This document shows positions 8,029-16,040 of a stretch of 49,434 nt of DNA, piece by piece (within the stretch, counting starts at the first letter, position 1; every line of letters begins with the position of its first letter). Source of the stretch: Anaerolineaceae bacterium UBA1363 (GTDB lineage Bacteria > Chloroflexota > Anaerolineae > Anaerolineales > Anaerolineaceae). The DNA is taken from the NCBI GenBank assembly GCA_002306055.1, contig DBRR01000035.1, positions 1 through 49,434 on the forward strand. Direction: 5' to 3'. Below the pieces are notes generated by a model. The model was given only the letters and a program-made list of their open reading frames with translations. It was not told the DNA's origin and made no database searches. A program made the position numbers and the translations under genes.

Positions 8029-9605
8029 AAGATACATACGACGCGATTGTGGTTGGTGGCGGAATTGCCGGTCTGACATGCGCAGCCTATTTGTGCCGCA
8101 ACGAGATCAGTACCCTGCTGGTGGAAAAACAAGAAAAACCAGGTGGCTTGGTGAGCACTTTCTGGCATGAGGGGTTTGCCTTTGACGCAGGCGCACGCGC
8201 TTTCGTGAATTCTGGGATTCTTCATCCGATGATGAAAAGCCTTGGAATTGACATGGAATACACCAATAATCCTGTTTCCATTGGAATTGGGGATCATTGG
8301 GTCAGGCTGCATTCTAGGGAAAGCCTGCAGGATTATGCGAACATGCTCAAAGATATTTTCCCTGAATATGTCGTGGATGTTGATCGCATTATTAATGAGA
8401 TCAAGAAGATCATGGGCTACCTGGATTTTCTTTACGGGATCGACAACCCCCTTTTCCTCGAGGACATGCGCGACAAGGAGTACCTTACAAAAACCCTTCT
8501 ACCCTGGTTCATAAAGTATCAGAAGAACATTCGCAAAGTAGCGCAATTGAATGAGCCAGTTTACACATATTTGAGGAAGTTAACCGATAATACCGCGCTA
8601 ATCGACATGATCTCGCAGCATTTCTTCGAGGGTACCCCAACTTTCTTTGCGCTGAGTTACTTTGGGCTTTATCTGGATTACTTCTATCCCTTGGGCGGAA
8701 CAGGCGCACTTGTTGAAGCAATAACCAAAAAAGTTGTTGAGGCCGATGGAGAAATATTGACCAACACCTCCGTCACCCGGATCGATCCGCAAGGGCACGA
8801 AATTGTGCTTTCCAATGGTCAAAAGGTACGCTACAAAAAGCTGGTTTGGGCAGCTGATCAGAGTTCGCTCTATAAGATCGTTTCCGGGCTCAATGATTCT
8901 AAGGTCAGGCAACAACGCGCGCTCACTGAAGCCAGCACAGGCTCGGATTCCATTTACACCCTGTTTTTGGGTGTCGACTTGGAAAAAGACTATATCAACG
9001 AACGCATCAGCCCACACGCGTTTTACACGCCGAACACCCAGGGGCTGAGCAAGCTTGGCAGATGGGAAACTGCAGCCAAGCAGGGAAATGACCACCTGCT
9101 CGAATGGGTAGGGTCTTACCTTGAGAAGACCACGTATGAGATTTCCTGCCCATCGCTGCGCGATGTCTCTCTCGCCCCGGAAGGAAACACTGGAATGATT
9201 GTCAGCTCGCTGATGGATTACAGTCTGGTGCGCCGCTTCTCGGATGCTGGTCAGTATGATGAATTTCAACAATTCTGCAATCAAAAGATCATAGAAGTTT
9301 TAGAAAGACATCTCTTGCCTGATCTGAACAAAAAGACCCTTTTCAGCTTCTCCGCGTCGCCTTTGACCATCGAACGCCGAACTGGTAGCAAACAGGGAGC
9401 CATCACAGGCTGGGCTTTTACCAACCCAAAAATGCCCTCAGTGAACCAATTTTCAAAGGTCACCCAATCTATCAAAACTCCGATCAAGGACTTGGCTCAA
9501 TGCGGCCAGTGGACCTTCAGCCCATCTGGAGTCCCGATCTCTGTGCTTACAGGTAAACTGGCCGCTGACGCGGTGAGTAAAGCCCTGAAACGTGGATTGT
9601 TGTGA
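8025..9605 (+). CDS. CrtI-like phytoene desaturase family oxidoreductase
   Basis: A second, shorter (526-residue) member of the CrtI/amine-oxidase-like FAD family. It has the N-terminal motif VVGGGIAGLTCAAYLCRN, an EKQEKPGGL FAD segment and the C-terminal signature SPSGVPISVLTGKLAADAV. It lacks the Cys-rich tail of its neighbour. In staphyloxanthin-type pathways two such enzymes (CrtN desaturase and CrtP oxidase) act in series, and the pairing here with CrtQ- and CrtO-like genes suggests a similar division of labour; which enzyme does which step cannot be told from sequence alone. Starts with ATG overlapping the previous stop (ATGA) and ends overlapping the next start (GTGA). Confidence 0.8.
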   Translation: MKDTYDAIVVGGGIAGLTCAAYLCRNEISTLLVEKQEKPGGLVSTFWHEGFAFDAGARAFVNSGILHPMMKSLGIDMEYTNNPVSIGIGDHWVRLHSRESLQDYANMLKDIFPEYVVDVDRIINEIKKIMGYLDFLYGIDNPLFLEDMRDKEYLTKTLLPWFIKYQKNIRKVAQLNEPVYTYLRKLTDNTALIDMISQHFFEGTPTFFALSYFGLYLDYFYPLGGTGALVEAITKKVVEADGEILTNTSVTRIDPQGHEIVLSNGQKVRYKKLVWAADQSSLYKIVSGLNDSKVRQQRALTEASTGSDSIYTLFLGVDLEKDYINERISPHAFYTPNTQGLSKLGRWETAAKQGNDHLLEWVGSYLEKTTYEISCPSLRDVSLAPEGNTGMIVSSLMDYSLVRRFSDAGQYDEFQQFCNQKIIEVLERHLLPDLNKKTLFSFSASPLTIERRTGSKQGAITGWAFTNPKMPSVNQFSKVTQSIKTPIKDLAQCGQWTFSPSGVPISVLTGKLAADAVSKALKRGLL

Positions 9606-10711
9606 CGTTTGAAATGGTCAATCTCATCATCATTTGCATGGGGTTCGCCTTCTCCCTAATCCTGTTTTACCGATTCCCGAAGTTGACACCAGCCAGAAAT
9701 GACAGCGATTTTTCGACTGTTTCAATCATCATTCCTGCCCGGAATGAAGAAAAGAACCTTCAACTCCTGCTGGATGACTTGCAAGCCCAATCACTAAAAC
9801 CCCATGAAATAATCTGTGTGAACGACGACTCGTCTGATTCCACAGCTCAAGTCGCACAATCCTTTGGAGTAACCCTGATCAATTTGCCTGATAAGCCCAA
9901 AGGTTGGACCGGAAAGACATGGGCTTGTCAGAACGGGGCTGATATGGCTACCGGATCCCTTTTGCTCTTTCTTGACGCAGACGTCAGGCTTGGAAAAGAT
10001 GGGCTTGCACGTATCCTCCAGGCTTATCAAGACAATAATTGCACCATTTCAGTCCAACCATTTCATCTCACCAAAGTGCCCTATGAACAGCTCTCGCTGG
10101 TTTTCAACCTGGTTCAGATTGCCGCCAATGGCACTACCCTCCCCTGGAAGACCAATATCGGAGTACACGGTCCTGTTCTCCTCATCCAGAAAGCGGATTA
10201 CGACAAAATTAACGGGCATGAAAGTGTGCGCCAGTTCGTTGTGGAAGATTTGGCTTTTGGACAAAAATTGAAGGAAAATCTCTTGCCCTATCAGCTGTTT
10301 ATGGGGGATGAGGATGTTGCTTACAGAATGTACGCCGGAGGAATGCGCAGCCTGGTGCAGGGCTGGGTAAAGAATTTTGCTGTGGGTGCCGCCCAGACCC
10401 CCTTCGCGGTGTTGTTCATGATTTTCTTCTGGATCGGATCGATGGCAAATGTGCCTTTCTATCTCGCACAGGCACTATCGACTGACAATCTGCCTATGAG
10501 CATTGCTTATGGAGTGCTTTACCTGCTTTGGGTAATCGTTCTTAGTGTTCTATCAAGAAAAATCGGTCGATTCCACATCCTTCCCATCGTTTTCTTCCCA
10601 ATCTTGGTAATCGGTTTCTTATTGATCTTTACCATCTCGCTTATTACCAAAGTTTATAGTTTGCCAGTCAGATGGAAAGGGCGGATTATCACCAAGGAGG
10701 ATGAAACGTGA
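9602..10711 (+). CDS. CrtQ-like family 2 glycosyltransferase
   Basis: The 369-residue membrane-anchored glycosyltransferase has an N-terminal helix (about 5-22), a GT-A domain with IIPARNEEKNL and the metal-binding LFLDADVRL, and three C-terminal membrane helices. In Staphylococcus, CrtQ glucosylates the carboxyl of diaponeurosporenoate. The assignment rests on the GT2 architecture and on the CrtO-like gene immediately downstream; other GT2 roles such as glycolipid synthesis are possible. GTG start overlaps the previous stop codon (GTGA), implying coupled translation. Confidence 0.75.
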   Translation: MTFEMVNLIIICMGFAFSLILFYRFPKLTPARNDSDFSTVSIIIPARNEEKNLQLLLDDLQAQSLKPHEIICVNDDSSDSTAQVAQSFGVTLINLPDKPKGWTGKTWACQNGADMATGSLLLFLDADVRLGKDGLARILQAYQDNNCTISVQPFHLTKVPYEQLSLVFNLVQIAANGTTLPWKTNIGVHGPVLLIQKADYDKINGHESVRQFVVEDLAFGQKLKENLLPYQLFMGDEDVAYRMYAGGMRSLVQGWVKNFAVGAAQTPFAVLFMIFFWIGSMANVPFYLAQALSTDNLPMSIAYGVLYLLWVIVLSVLSRKIGRFHILPIVFFPILVIGFLLIFTISLITKVYSLPVRWKGRIITKEDET

Positions 10712-11226
10712 GGATCTTTTACTTTTCTACAGAGTGGACGATCGTTCTGTGCTTTGTGCTCTGGACGGTCATTAACCTCTCAGCAGCCTTTATTTGCCTC
10801 CACCTGCCAGACAAAGTTTTCAATCCACACTCCTTTTTCTTTCGATCGCACCCCTTTGAAAAGGAAGGCCAAATCTACGAAGATGTATTCAAAGTCAAAA
10901 GTTGGAAGAAGCTCCTGCCGGATGGCGGAGCGCTATGGAAAAAACGAGGCTACAAAAAAAGGCACATCCAGGACTTTTCACAAGAAAATTTGGAACGTTT
11001 CTTGATTGAAGCTTGCCGCGGAGAGTTGACGCATTGGCTGTCGATCCTACCATTTTGGGTTTTTGGTTTTTTTCTCCCAGCTTCATCCATCTGGGTAATG
11101 CTGATCTACGCGCTGCTCGCAAACCTTCCATGTATCATCGCACAGCGTTACAACCGCCCCAGATTCCTACATTTGTTCGAGAGAACGCTTTCCCGGCAAT
11201 ATATCGCCAACGTCCCTGATTCTTGA
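10708..11226 (+). CDS. CrtO-like glycosyl-carotenoid acyltransferase
   Basis: The 172-residue membrane protein matches the small family typified by staphylococcal CrtO, which acylates the sugar of glycosyl-diaponeurosporenoate in the last step of staphyloxanthin synthesis. Recognisable features are the N-terminal helix ending in LPDKVFNPH, the KSWKKLLPDGG segment, ELTHWLSILPFW, and ANLPCIIAQRYNRPR near the end. Start is GTG 10708, with AAGGAGG at 10694-10700 and a GTGA overlap with the glycosyltransferase. Together with its neighbours this is the best evidence that the operon makes an acylated glycosylated polyene. No phytoene or diapophytoene synthase gene lies in the window. Confidence 0.75.
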   Translation: MRIFYFSTEWTIVLCFVLWTVINLSAAFICLHLPDKVFNPHSFFFRSHPFEKEGQIYEDVFKVKSWKKLLPDGGALWKKRGYKKRHIQDFSQENLERFLIEACRGELTHWLSILPFWVFGFFLPASSIWVMLIYALLANLPCIIAQRYNRPRFLHLFERTLSRQYIANVPDS

Positions 11227-11261
11227 TGGCGAAGGGCGTCAATCACACGCAATAATCACGA

Positions 11262-11287
11262 GGCTGTCCCTTACTTTTGGAACAGCC
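11262..11287 (+). terminator. Possible terminator of the carotenoid-type operon
   Basis: GGCTGTCC (11262-11269) pairs with GG-A-ACAGCC (11279-11287, one bulged A), followed by CCTTTGTTGTCT. The T-tract is poor, so this is only a candidate. Confidence 0.4.
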
Positions 11288-11333
11288 CCTTTGTTGTCTC
11301 TCTTGTCTCACGAGTTCGACTGCCTCAAGGCGC

Positions 11334-11366
11334 AAAAAAACAACCGGTCAGTTGCCTGACCGATTG
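11334..11366 (-). terminator. Terminator of the cDPGS-like gene
   Basis: CAACCGGTCAG (11341-11351) pairs with CTGACCGATTG (11356-11366) with one mismatch, and on the minus strand is followed by seven T (A-tract 11334-11340). Good intrinsic terminator 17 bp past the stop codon. Confidence 0.8.
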
Positions 11367-11382
11367 TGTGTGTAACATGAAA

Positions 11383-12702
11383 CTACTTGCCAAACTTCTT
11401 CCTCAGGATATCCTCGAGGTCAGGCTTGCCGATTTCCTCCAGCTCATAACGCACACGCTGGCTGGGGCGGTTGATCTTCATCACACGGGTCAGATCGATG
11501 GGTGTACCGATAATGACCAGGTCCACATCTGCGGCTTCGATAGTTTTCTCGAGGTCGCGGATCTGCTGCTCGCCGTAACCCATTGCCGGCAGAATAGTGC
11601 CTGTGTTGGGGTACTTTTTGTAGGTGGCAAGGATCTCGCCGACAGCGAATGGTCGTGGGTCCACAATCTCTGCCGCGCCAAAGCGGCGGGCAGCCACCCA
11701 ACCGGCACCAATCTTCATGCCGCCGTGGGTCAGCGTGGGGCCATCTTCCACCACCAGCACCCGCTTGCCGCGGATGGCTTCGGGGTCGTCCACATAGATC
11801 GGGGAAGCACCTTCGATAATGATCGCGTTGGGGTTGATGTTGTGGACGTTCTCTCGAACCTTGATGACGTCTTCCGGATTGGCGGTGTCGACCTTATTAA
11901 TGACGACCACGTCGGCTAAGCGCACATTAACCTCACCGGGATAATAGGAACTTTCATGCCCGGCGCGGAGAGGATCTGCCACGGTGATCTGTAAGTCGGG
12001 TTTATAGAACGAAAAGTCATTGTTTCCGCCGTCCCACAGGATCACATCCACTTCTTTTTCCGCTTCGCGCAGGATCGCTTCGTAATCCACACCGGCATAG
12101 ACGATGACACCGTTGTCGATGTGGGGTTCGTATTCCTCGCGTTCCTCAATCGTGCATTCATGCTTGTCGAGGTCGGCATAGGTCGCAAAGCGCTGAACAC
12201 GCTGCTTCACCAGGTCTCCATAAGGCATGGGGTGGCGGATAGCTGCCACTTTGAAGCCCATTTTCTGGAGGATTGCTGCAACGCGGCGGGTGGTCTGGCT
12301 TTTGCCGCTGCCAGTGCGAACGGCGCAGATCGCGACCACGGGTTTGGTGGATTTGACCTGGGTTTCTTTGGTACCCATCAGACGGAAATCAGCACCCAGT
12401 GAATTGACCAGGGCAGATTTGTGCATCACATAATCGTAAGGAACATCACTGTAAGCGAAAACGACTTCATCAACATCGAACTGCTTGATCAGATCAGGCA
12501 ATTCCGACTCGGGATAGATTTTGATGCCTTCAGGATACAGTTTTCCAGCAAGCTCGGCAGGGTACTTTCTACCGTCAATATTTGGGATTTGTGTCGCGGT
12601 GAATGCAACCACTTCATACCTTTCGTTGTCACGATAGAAAGTATTGAAGTTATGAAAATCCCGACCTGCTGCTCCCATGATTAGTGTACGAATTCGACTC
12701 AT
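11383..12702 (-). CDS. Cyclic 2,3-diphosphoglycerate synthetase-like GTPase/ATPase
   Basis: The 439-residue protein belongs to the family of cyclic 2,3-diphosphoglycerate synthetase, known from thermophilic methanogens, where the product is a compatible solute; bacterial members are mostly uncharacterised. It begins with a Rossmann-like segment (LIMGAAGRDFHNFN) and has a P-loop RTGSGKSQTTRR (about 129-140), a likely Walker B region (VILWDGGNNDF), and a VINKVDTA motif reminiscent of the NKxD base-recognition loop. The start is preceded by AGGAG. It sits 38 bp downstream of argS and could be co-transcribed. Whether the bacterial protein makes cDPG is unknown; the call is by family. Confidence 0.8.
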   Translation of the reverse strand: MSRIRTLIMGAAGRDFHNFNTFYRDNERYEVVAFTATQIPNIDGRKYPAELAGKLYPEGIKIYPESELPDLIKQFDVDEVVFAYSDVPYDYVMHKSALVNSLGADFRLMGTKETQVKSTKPVVAICAVRTGSGKSQTTRRVAAILQKMGFKVAAIRHPMPYGDLVKQRVQRFATYADLDKHECTIEEREEYEPHIDNGVIVYAGVDYEAILREAEKEVDVILWDGGNNDFSFYKPDLQITVADPLRAGHESSYYPGEVNVRLADVVVINKVDTANPEDVIKVRENVHNINPNAIIIEGASPIYVDDPEAIRGKRVLVVEDGPTLTHGGMKIGAGWVAARRFGAAEIVDPRPFAVGEILATYKKYPNTGTILPAMGYGEQQIRDLEKTIEAADVDLVIIGTPIDLTRVMKINRPSQRVRYELEEIGKPDLEDILRKKFGK

Positions 12703-12740
12703 ATGTTTCTCCTTTTGATTTTGATTGTTCTTATTCTACA

Positions 12741-14498
12741 TCACATCACTTGTGGTGATTGAATTCCTAGTAACGATAACCCATTTTCAAGCGCGATCTT
12801 GGCTGCCTGAACAAGCACCAGGCGCGAAAGGCGGATTGAGCCTTCAGCAGACAAGACCGGACATTGGGTATAAAAATCATTGAATGCCTGGGCAAGCTCA
12901 AAAGCGTACGTTGCTACCAGCAAGGGTTTGAATTCAACAGCAGCTTTTTGGACCACTTCTGGAAGTTGCGAAATTTTCTCAATTAGATTGACTTCTGCAG
13001 GGGTTAGCTCGTGGCTGAAGGTTGCCTTGCTGGGCGCGGGCTCGTTGAGACGGCGCAGGATGCTGTTGGCACGCACGACGGCATACTGGATGTACGGAGC
13101 GGATTGTCCATTGAAATCGAGCGCAGTGTCCCAGTCAAAGGTCACGACCTTGGTGTTTTCCCGCGAGATCATTGGGTACTTGATGGCACCCAAGGCAACT
13201 TTTTCAGCCACGTCTTGCATCGTTTCTGCATCCAACGCTGGGTTTTTCTCCCGGACGACCTCAAGAGCTCGTTGCGTAGCTTCCCGGATCAGGTCATCCA
13301 GCAGTACCACAGTTCCATCCCGGGAGGACATGGTCACGTTCCCGGGCAAATTAACGATCTCATAGGCGAGATGGCGCATGCGATCCGCCCAGGGGTAACC
13401 CATCAGTTCCATCACTTTGATTATTTGCTTCATGTGCAGTGACTGACGGACATCAATCACATAGATGGATTGGTCGAGGTCATATTCCGTGAATTTCATG
13501 ATTGCCAGGGGGATTTCCTTGGTGGCGTACAAAGAGGTGCCATCCGAGCGCAGAATGACCACCACCCGGTATTCTTCCTTGGTGCCCAGTTTTTTGTCCA
13601 GGTCAATGATGACCGGGTTCTCCGGGCGGCCGTCTTCGGCCAAGCCACTTTGAATCAACTGGTCGACCAAAGCTTTACCAGGTTCTTCCACTTCACTTTC
13701 GAAGTAAATCCGGTCAAAATGCTCACCTAATAATGTGTAAACTTGTTCGAAGCCTTCCATTGACCAATCGCGGGTCTGCTTCCAAAGATCCTTAAGGTGC
13801 TGTTCGCCGGCATCCCAGCGCCCGAAATAATCTCTGACTGCAGCCTCAAACTCGGGCTCACTCACAAAACGTCTGTCTGCCTCAGCATATAAATCAGCCA
13901 TCCAGCGCATCGTATCAACGCCAGGCTGCTCGCCAGAGTGGTACATCTCGTAATTGCACATCCACTTGATTACGTGAAGTCCAATATCGCCGATGTAGTT
14001 GGCGCGGATAACCTTTTTGCCGCTGGCTTCGAGGATGTTGCAGACCGAGCCGCCCAGGATTACATTCCGCAGGTGACCTACATGCAGGGGTTTATGCGTG
14101 TTAGGGTTGGAATATTCCACCATCACTGGCTTGCCCTGCTGTGACTGGGAGCCAAACGCCTTACCTTGTTCCAAAACCGTACTGACAACTCTTTCGGCGT
14201 ATTGATGGGGCTCAAAGTACAGGTTCAGGTATCCCTTGATGGCTTCAATCCGCGAGAAACCGGGTAAATCTGCGACCTGATTTTTCAGGATTTCCGCAAA
14301 TTCCTGGGCTTTTTTGGGAACTGGCAGGGATTTGTCTGGATCTGCCGCTGCCAGCTGGAAAAGCGGTGCAGCAAGCCCCCATTCCCCGCTGAATGGAATG
14401 TTGCGGAACTCCACTTTGCCAGTGGGCAGTCCCCGGGTTTGGCAAAATTGGTCAATGATCAAAGCTAATTGTTCTTTTACGTCATCAAACATGGGCAT
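12741..14498 (-). CDS. argS: Arginine--tRNA ligase
   Basis: Class I aminoacyl-tRNA synthetase charging tRNA-Arg. The 585-residue protein has the N-terminal additional domain, the HIGH-type motif in NPNTHKPLHVGHLRN, the KMSKS-region equivalent MSSRDGT, and a C-terminal DALR anticodon-binding helical bundle. Two starts are possible: ATG 14498 (MPMFDD) or ATG 14492 (MFDD), with TGTGAG as a weak ribosome binding site. A TATAAT at 14519-14524 lies about 20 bp upstream, so the leader is very short. Confidence 0.97.
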   Translation of the reverse strand: MPMFDDVKEQLALIIDQFCQTRGLPTGKVEFRNIPFSGEWGLAAPLFQLAAADPDKSLPVPKKAQEFAEILKNQVADLPGFSRIEAIKGYLNLYFEPHQYAERVVSTVLEQGKAFGSQSQQGKPVMVEYSNPNTHKPLHVGHLRNVILGGSVCNILEASGKKVIRANYIGDIGLHVIKWMCNYEMYHSGEQPGVDTMRWMADLYAEADRRFVSEPEFEAAVRDYFGRWDAGEQHLKDLWKQTRDWSMEGFEQVYTLLGEHFDRIYFESEVEEPGKALVDQLIQSGLAEDGRPENPVIIDLDKKLGTKEEYRVVVILRSDGTSLYATKEIPLAIMKFTEYDLDQSIYVIDVRQSLHMKQIIKVMELMGYPWADRMRHLAYEIVNLPGNVTMSSRDGTVVLLDDLIREATQRALEVVREKNPALDAETMQDVAEKVALGAIKYPMISRENTKVVTFDWDTALDFNGQSAPYIQYAVVRANSILRRLNEPAPSKATFSHELTPAEVNLIEKISQLPEVVQKAAVEFKPLLVATYAFELAQAFNDFYTQCPVLSAEGSIRLSRLVLVQAAKIALENGLSLLGIQSPQVM

Positions 14499-14518
14499 CT
14501 CACAGTTAGTCAGGGGCG

Positions 14519-14524
14519 ATTATA
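14519..14524 (-). promoter_or_regulatory. -10 box upstream of argS
   Basis: TATAAT on the minus strand in the context GTTATAATCG. No recognisable -35. The predicted start leaves a leader of only about 14 nt before ATG 14498. Confidence 0.4.
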
Positions 14525-14599
14525 ACATCGAGAGAAGGACATTGGGCTGATTCATAGGGATTCCGATGTCCGCAAAACCTGTATGATTCCCCGTTAAAC

Positions 14600-14636
14600 A
14601 AAAAAAGAGGTTCCCCACCAAAAGATAGGGAGCCTC
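14600..14636 (-). terminator. Terminator of rpsT
   Basis: On the minus strand GAGGCTCCC (14628-14636) pairs with GGGGAACCTC (14607-14616) with one mismatch, followed by seven T (A-tract 14600-14606). Located just past the rpsT stop. Confidence 0.8.
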
Positions 14637-14655
14637 GGCTTAGGTTAATAAATGC

Positions 14656-14922
14656 TTACTTTTCCAGGCTGTTAAAGTGAGCCATTAAACGAGACTTGCG
14701 GCGCGCAGCGTTGTTCTTGTGAATAACGCCCTTAGCGGCAGCTTTATCCAGAGCGCGGATCGCATTGAGCACTTCGACCTGGGACTTTTCAGTGTCCTCA
14801 GCGCGGATAGCGGCCTGAGCTCTGCGCAGGAAAGTGCGGGCTGAACCGCGGTAGACGCGATTGCGCTGGCGAGCAGCCTGGTTTTGCTTGTTTCGTTTGA
14901 TTTGTGACTTAATATTTGCCAA
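14656..14922 (-). CDS. rpsT: 30S ribosomal protein S20
   Basis: Primary 16S rRNA-binding protein of the small subunit. The 88-residue product (ANIKSQIKRNKQNQAARQRN...) has the typical basic helical S20 sequence, ending HFNSLEK, and the normal family length. The start codon is TTG at 14922 with GGAGGA (14928-14933) five to six bases upstream; no ATG is available near the conserved N-terminus. S20 in E. coli also uses UUG and is translationally autoregulated, so the rare start may be functional here too. Confidence 0.95.
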   Translation of the reverse strand: MANIKSQIKRNKQNQAARQRNRVYRGSARTFLRRAQAAIRAEDTEKSQVEVLNAIRALDKAAAKGVIHKNNAARRKSRLMAHFNSLEK

Positions 14923-14945
14923 CTTCTTCCTCCAAAAATAATTCC

Positions 14946-14973
14946 TCTATACTTGCAAAAGACTATTTTACAA
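14946..14973 (-). promoter_or_regulatory. Promoter of rpsT
   Basis: Minus strand: TTGTAA (14968-14973), 16-bp spacer and TATAGA (14946-14951). The start would lie near 14939, leaving a leader of about 17 nt containing GGAGGA. Confidence 0.5.
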
Positions 14974-15600
14974 TAAATCTCAGATTTGTCCAGTATTTCG
15001 TCGTGGAAAATTGTGAGGAAATTGTAAACTCCTTAGAAATCATGATCTTCTATAAGAAGCGAGCAGCATTTACTCTGTACGGCGGGGGTTTACTCCCGCC
15101 GCTAACGCTCGGATGTCTGATCTGTAGCGGATGGACTGAAGCCCATCTGTACGGTGGGGGTCATGATGCTGGGAGCGAAGCGAGCATTATTTACTCCGTA
15201 CGGCGGGGGTTTACTCCCGCCGTCCTAATCAACTTGCTGATATCACTGGATGTAGGGGCGACGCATGCGTCGCCCCTACATGTCCACATCCACACGCGTG
15301 GGGATCGCTGGCAAGCCTCGGCGGGAGCAAGCCCCCGCCCTACTGCACACCCGTGGTTATTTTGGGCAGGCACAGGGGCACTAGCCCTACCAACGAACGA
15401 TTGCCGGTACTGAATACCTCCCCGCCCATACCCTAATACACGTACCTACGGTGAACAAAATGGATGAACTAATACTTTGCTGCGTGGGCACGCGAGCCTA
15501 TCCATGCGGTGGGGATTTACTCCCACCACGCCAAATTAATTATCAAGGTTAAGGTAATCCCGTCGTAGCCATTAGAAACCCCCTCACACCCGCTCAGAAC
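14974..15600. repeat. Intergenic island of GC-rich hairpin repeats
   Basis: About 600 bp without a credible gene. A 41-bp element occurs at 15061-15101 and 15182-15222 with three mismatches; each contains the hairpin GGCGGGGGT-TT-ACTCCCGCC. Related stems lie at 15320-15339 (GGCGGGAGC/GCCCCCGCC) and 15508-15527 (GGTGGG/CCCACC), a fragment is at about 15146-15162 (CTGTACGGTGGGGGTC), and a 32-bp perfect palindrome is at 15250-15281. This is the look of small non-autonomous palindromic repeats (REP/MITE-like) that have accumulated between rpsT and rnpB. No direct-repeat/spacer pattern of a CRISPR is present. Confidence 0.7.
15250..15281. repeat. 32-bp perfect palindrome
   Basis: Perfect dyad symmetry with 16-bp arms, no spacer; centre ACGCATGCGT flanked by GGGGCG/CGCCCC and ATGTA/TACAT. 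Could extrude as a cruciform or act as a binding site, but it most resembles the dispersed palindromic repeats around it. Confidence 0.8.
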
Positions 15601-15607
15601 ACCGCGT

Positions 15608-15636
15608 TTGACTTTTCTCCCGCTATCCGCTATGCT
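15608..15636 (+). promoter_or_regulatory. Promoter of rnpB
   Basis: TTGACT (15608-15613), 17-bp spacer and TATGCT (15631-15636); the predicted start at about 15643 coincides with the first base of helix P1 of RNase P RNA. Confidence 0.7.
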
Positions 15637-15642
15637 TAATAT

Positions 15643-15977
15643 ACTCAGGTCAGCCAGGTGCGCGCGCTTAATCGTGAGGAAAGTCCGTACACCACAGAGC
15701 AGGATGCCAGGTAACCCCTGGATGGTCGTAAGATCATGGATCGGGCCACAGAGACATACCGCTCGCAAGAGTAAGGGTGAAAAGGTGGTGCAAGAGACCA
15801 CCGGCGCTTTTGGCAACAAAGGCGGCCAGGCAACCCCCATCCGGTGCAAGGTCAAACAGGAGAAAGAGCCTGCTCGGCTCATTTGATCTCCGGGTAGACC
15901 GCATGAGCTGGCTGGCGACAGTCCGCCTAGATAGATGCGCATCCAAGACAGAATACGGCTTACCGGTTGACCTGAGT
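15643..15977 (+). ncRNA. rnpB: RNase P RNA
   Basis: Catalytic RNA that matures tRNA 5' ends. Conserved core elements are visible in order: GAGGAAAGTCC (CR-I region, from about 15676), ACAGAGACATACCGC (about 15748-15762), AAGGGTGAAAAGGTG, then AGATAGATG and ACAGAATACGGCTTA near the 3' end. The termini pair as helix P1: ACTCAGGTCA (15643-15652) with TGACCTGAGT (15968-15977), which sets the limits at about 335 nt. Overall layout looks like the ancestral type A. Both boundaries are inferred from P1 pairing and the promoter. Confidence 0.96.
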
Positions 15978-16000
15978 GGGGAACTCATGGCGCATTTTTT
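15973..16000 (+). terminator. Possible terminator of rnpB
   Basis: TGAGT (15973-15977) can pair with ACTCA (15983-15987), followed by TTTTTT at 15995-16000. The stem is short, overlaps the 3' strand of P1 and is separated from the T-tract by 7 nt, so it is only a candidate. Confidence 0.35.
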
Positions 16001-16040
16001 CGTCTTAATTACAGGCCTTACGACCATATGAAAGGTAGTT

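Noticed and set aside
11368..11919. 183-codon plus-strand frame antisense to the cDPGS-like gene
   Set aside because: It lies opposite conserved coding sequence and crosses its terminator; no family resemblance.
14916..15413. 165-codon plus-strand open frame over the hairpin-repeat island
   Set aside because: It runs through palindromic repeats and gives a low-complexity protein with no similarity I recognise; no ribosome binding site.
15061..15527. CRISPR-like array
   Set aside because: Repeats are irregularly spaced, palindromic and of differing lengths, and there are no cas genes.
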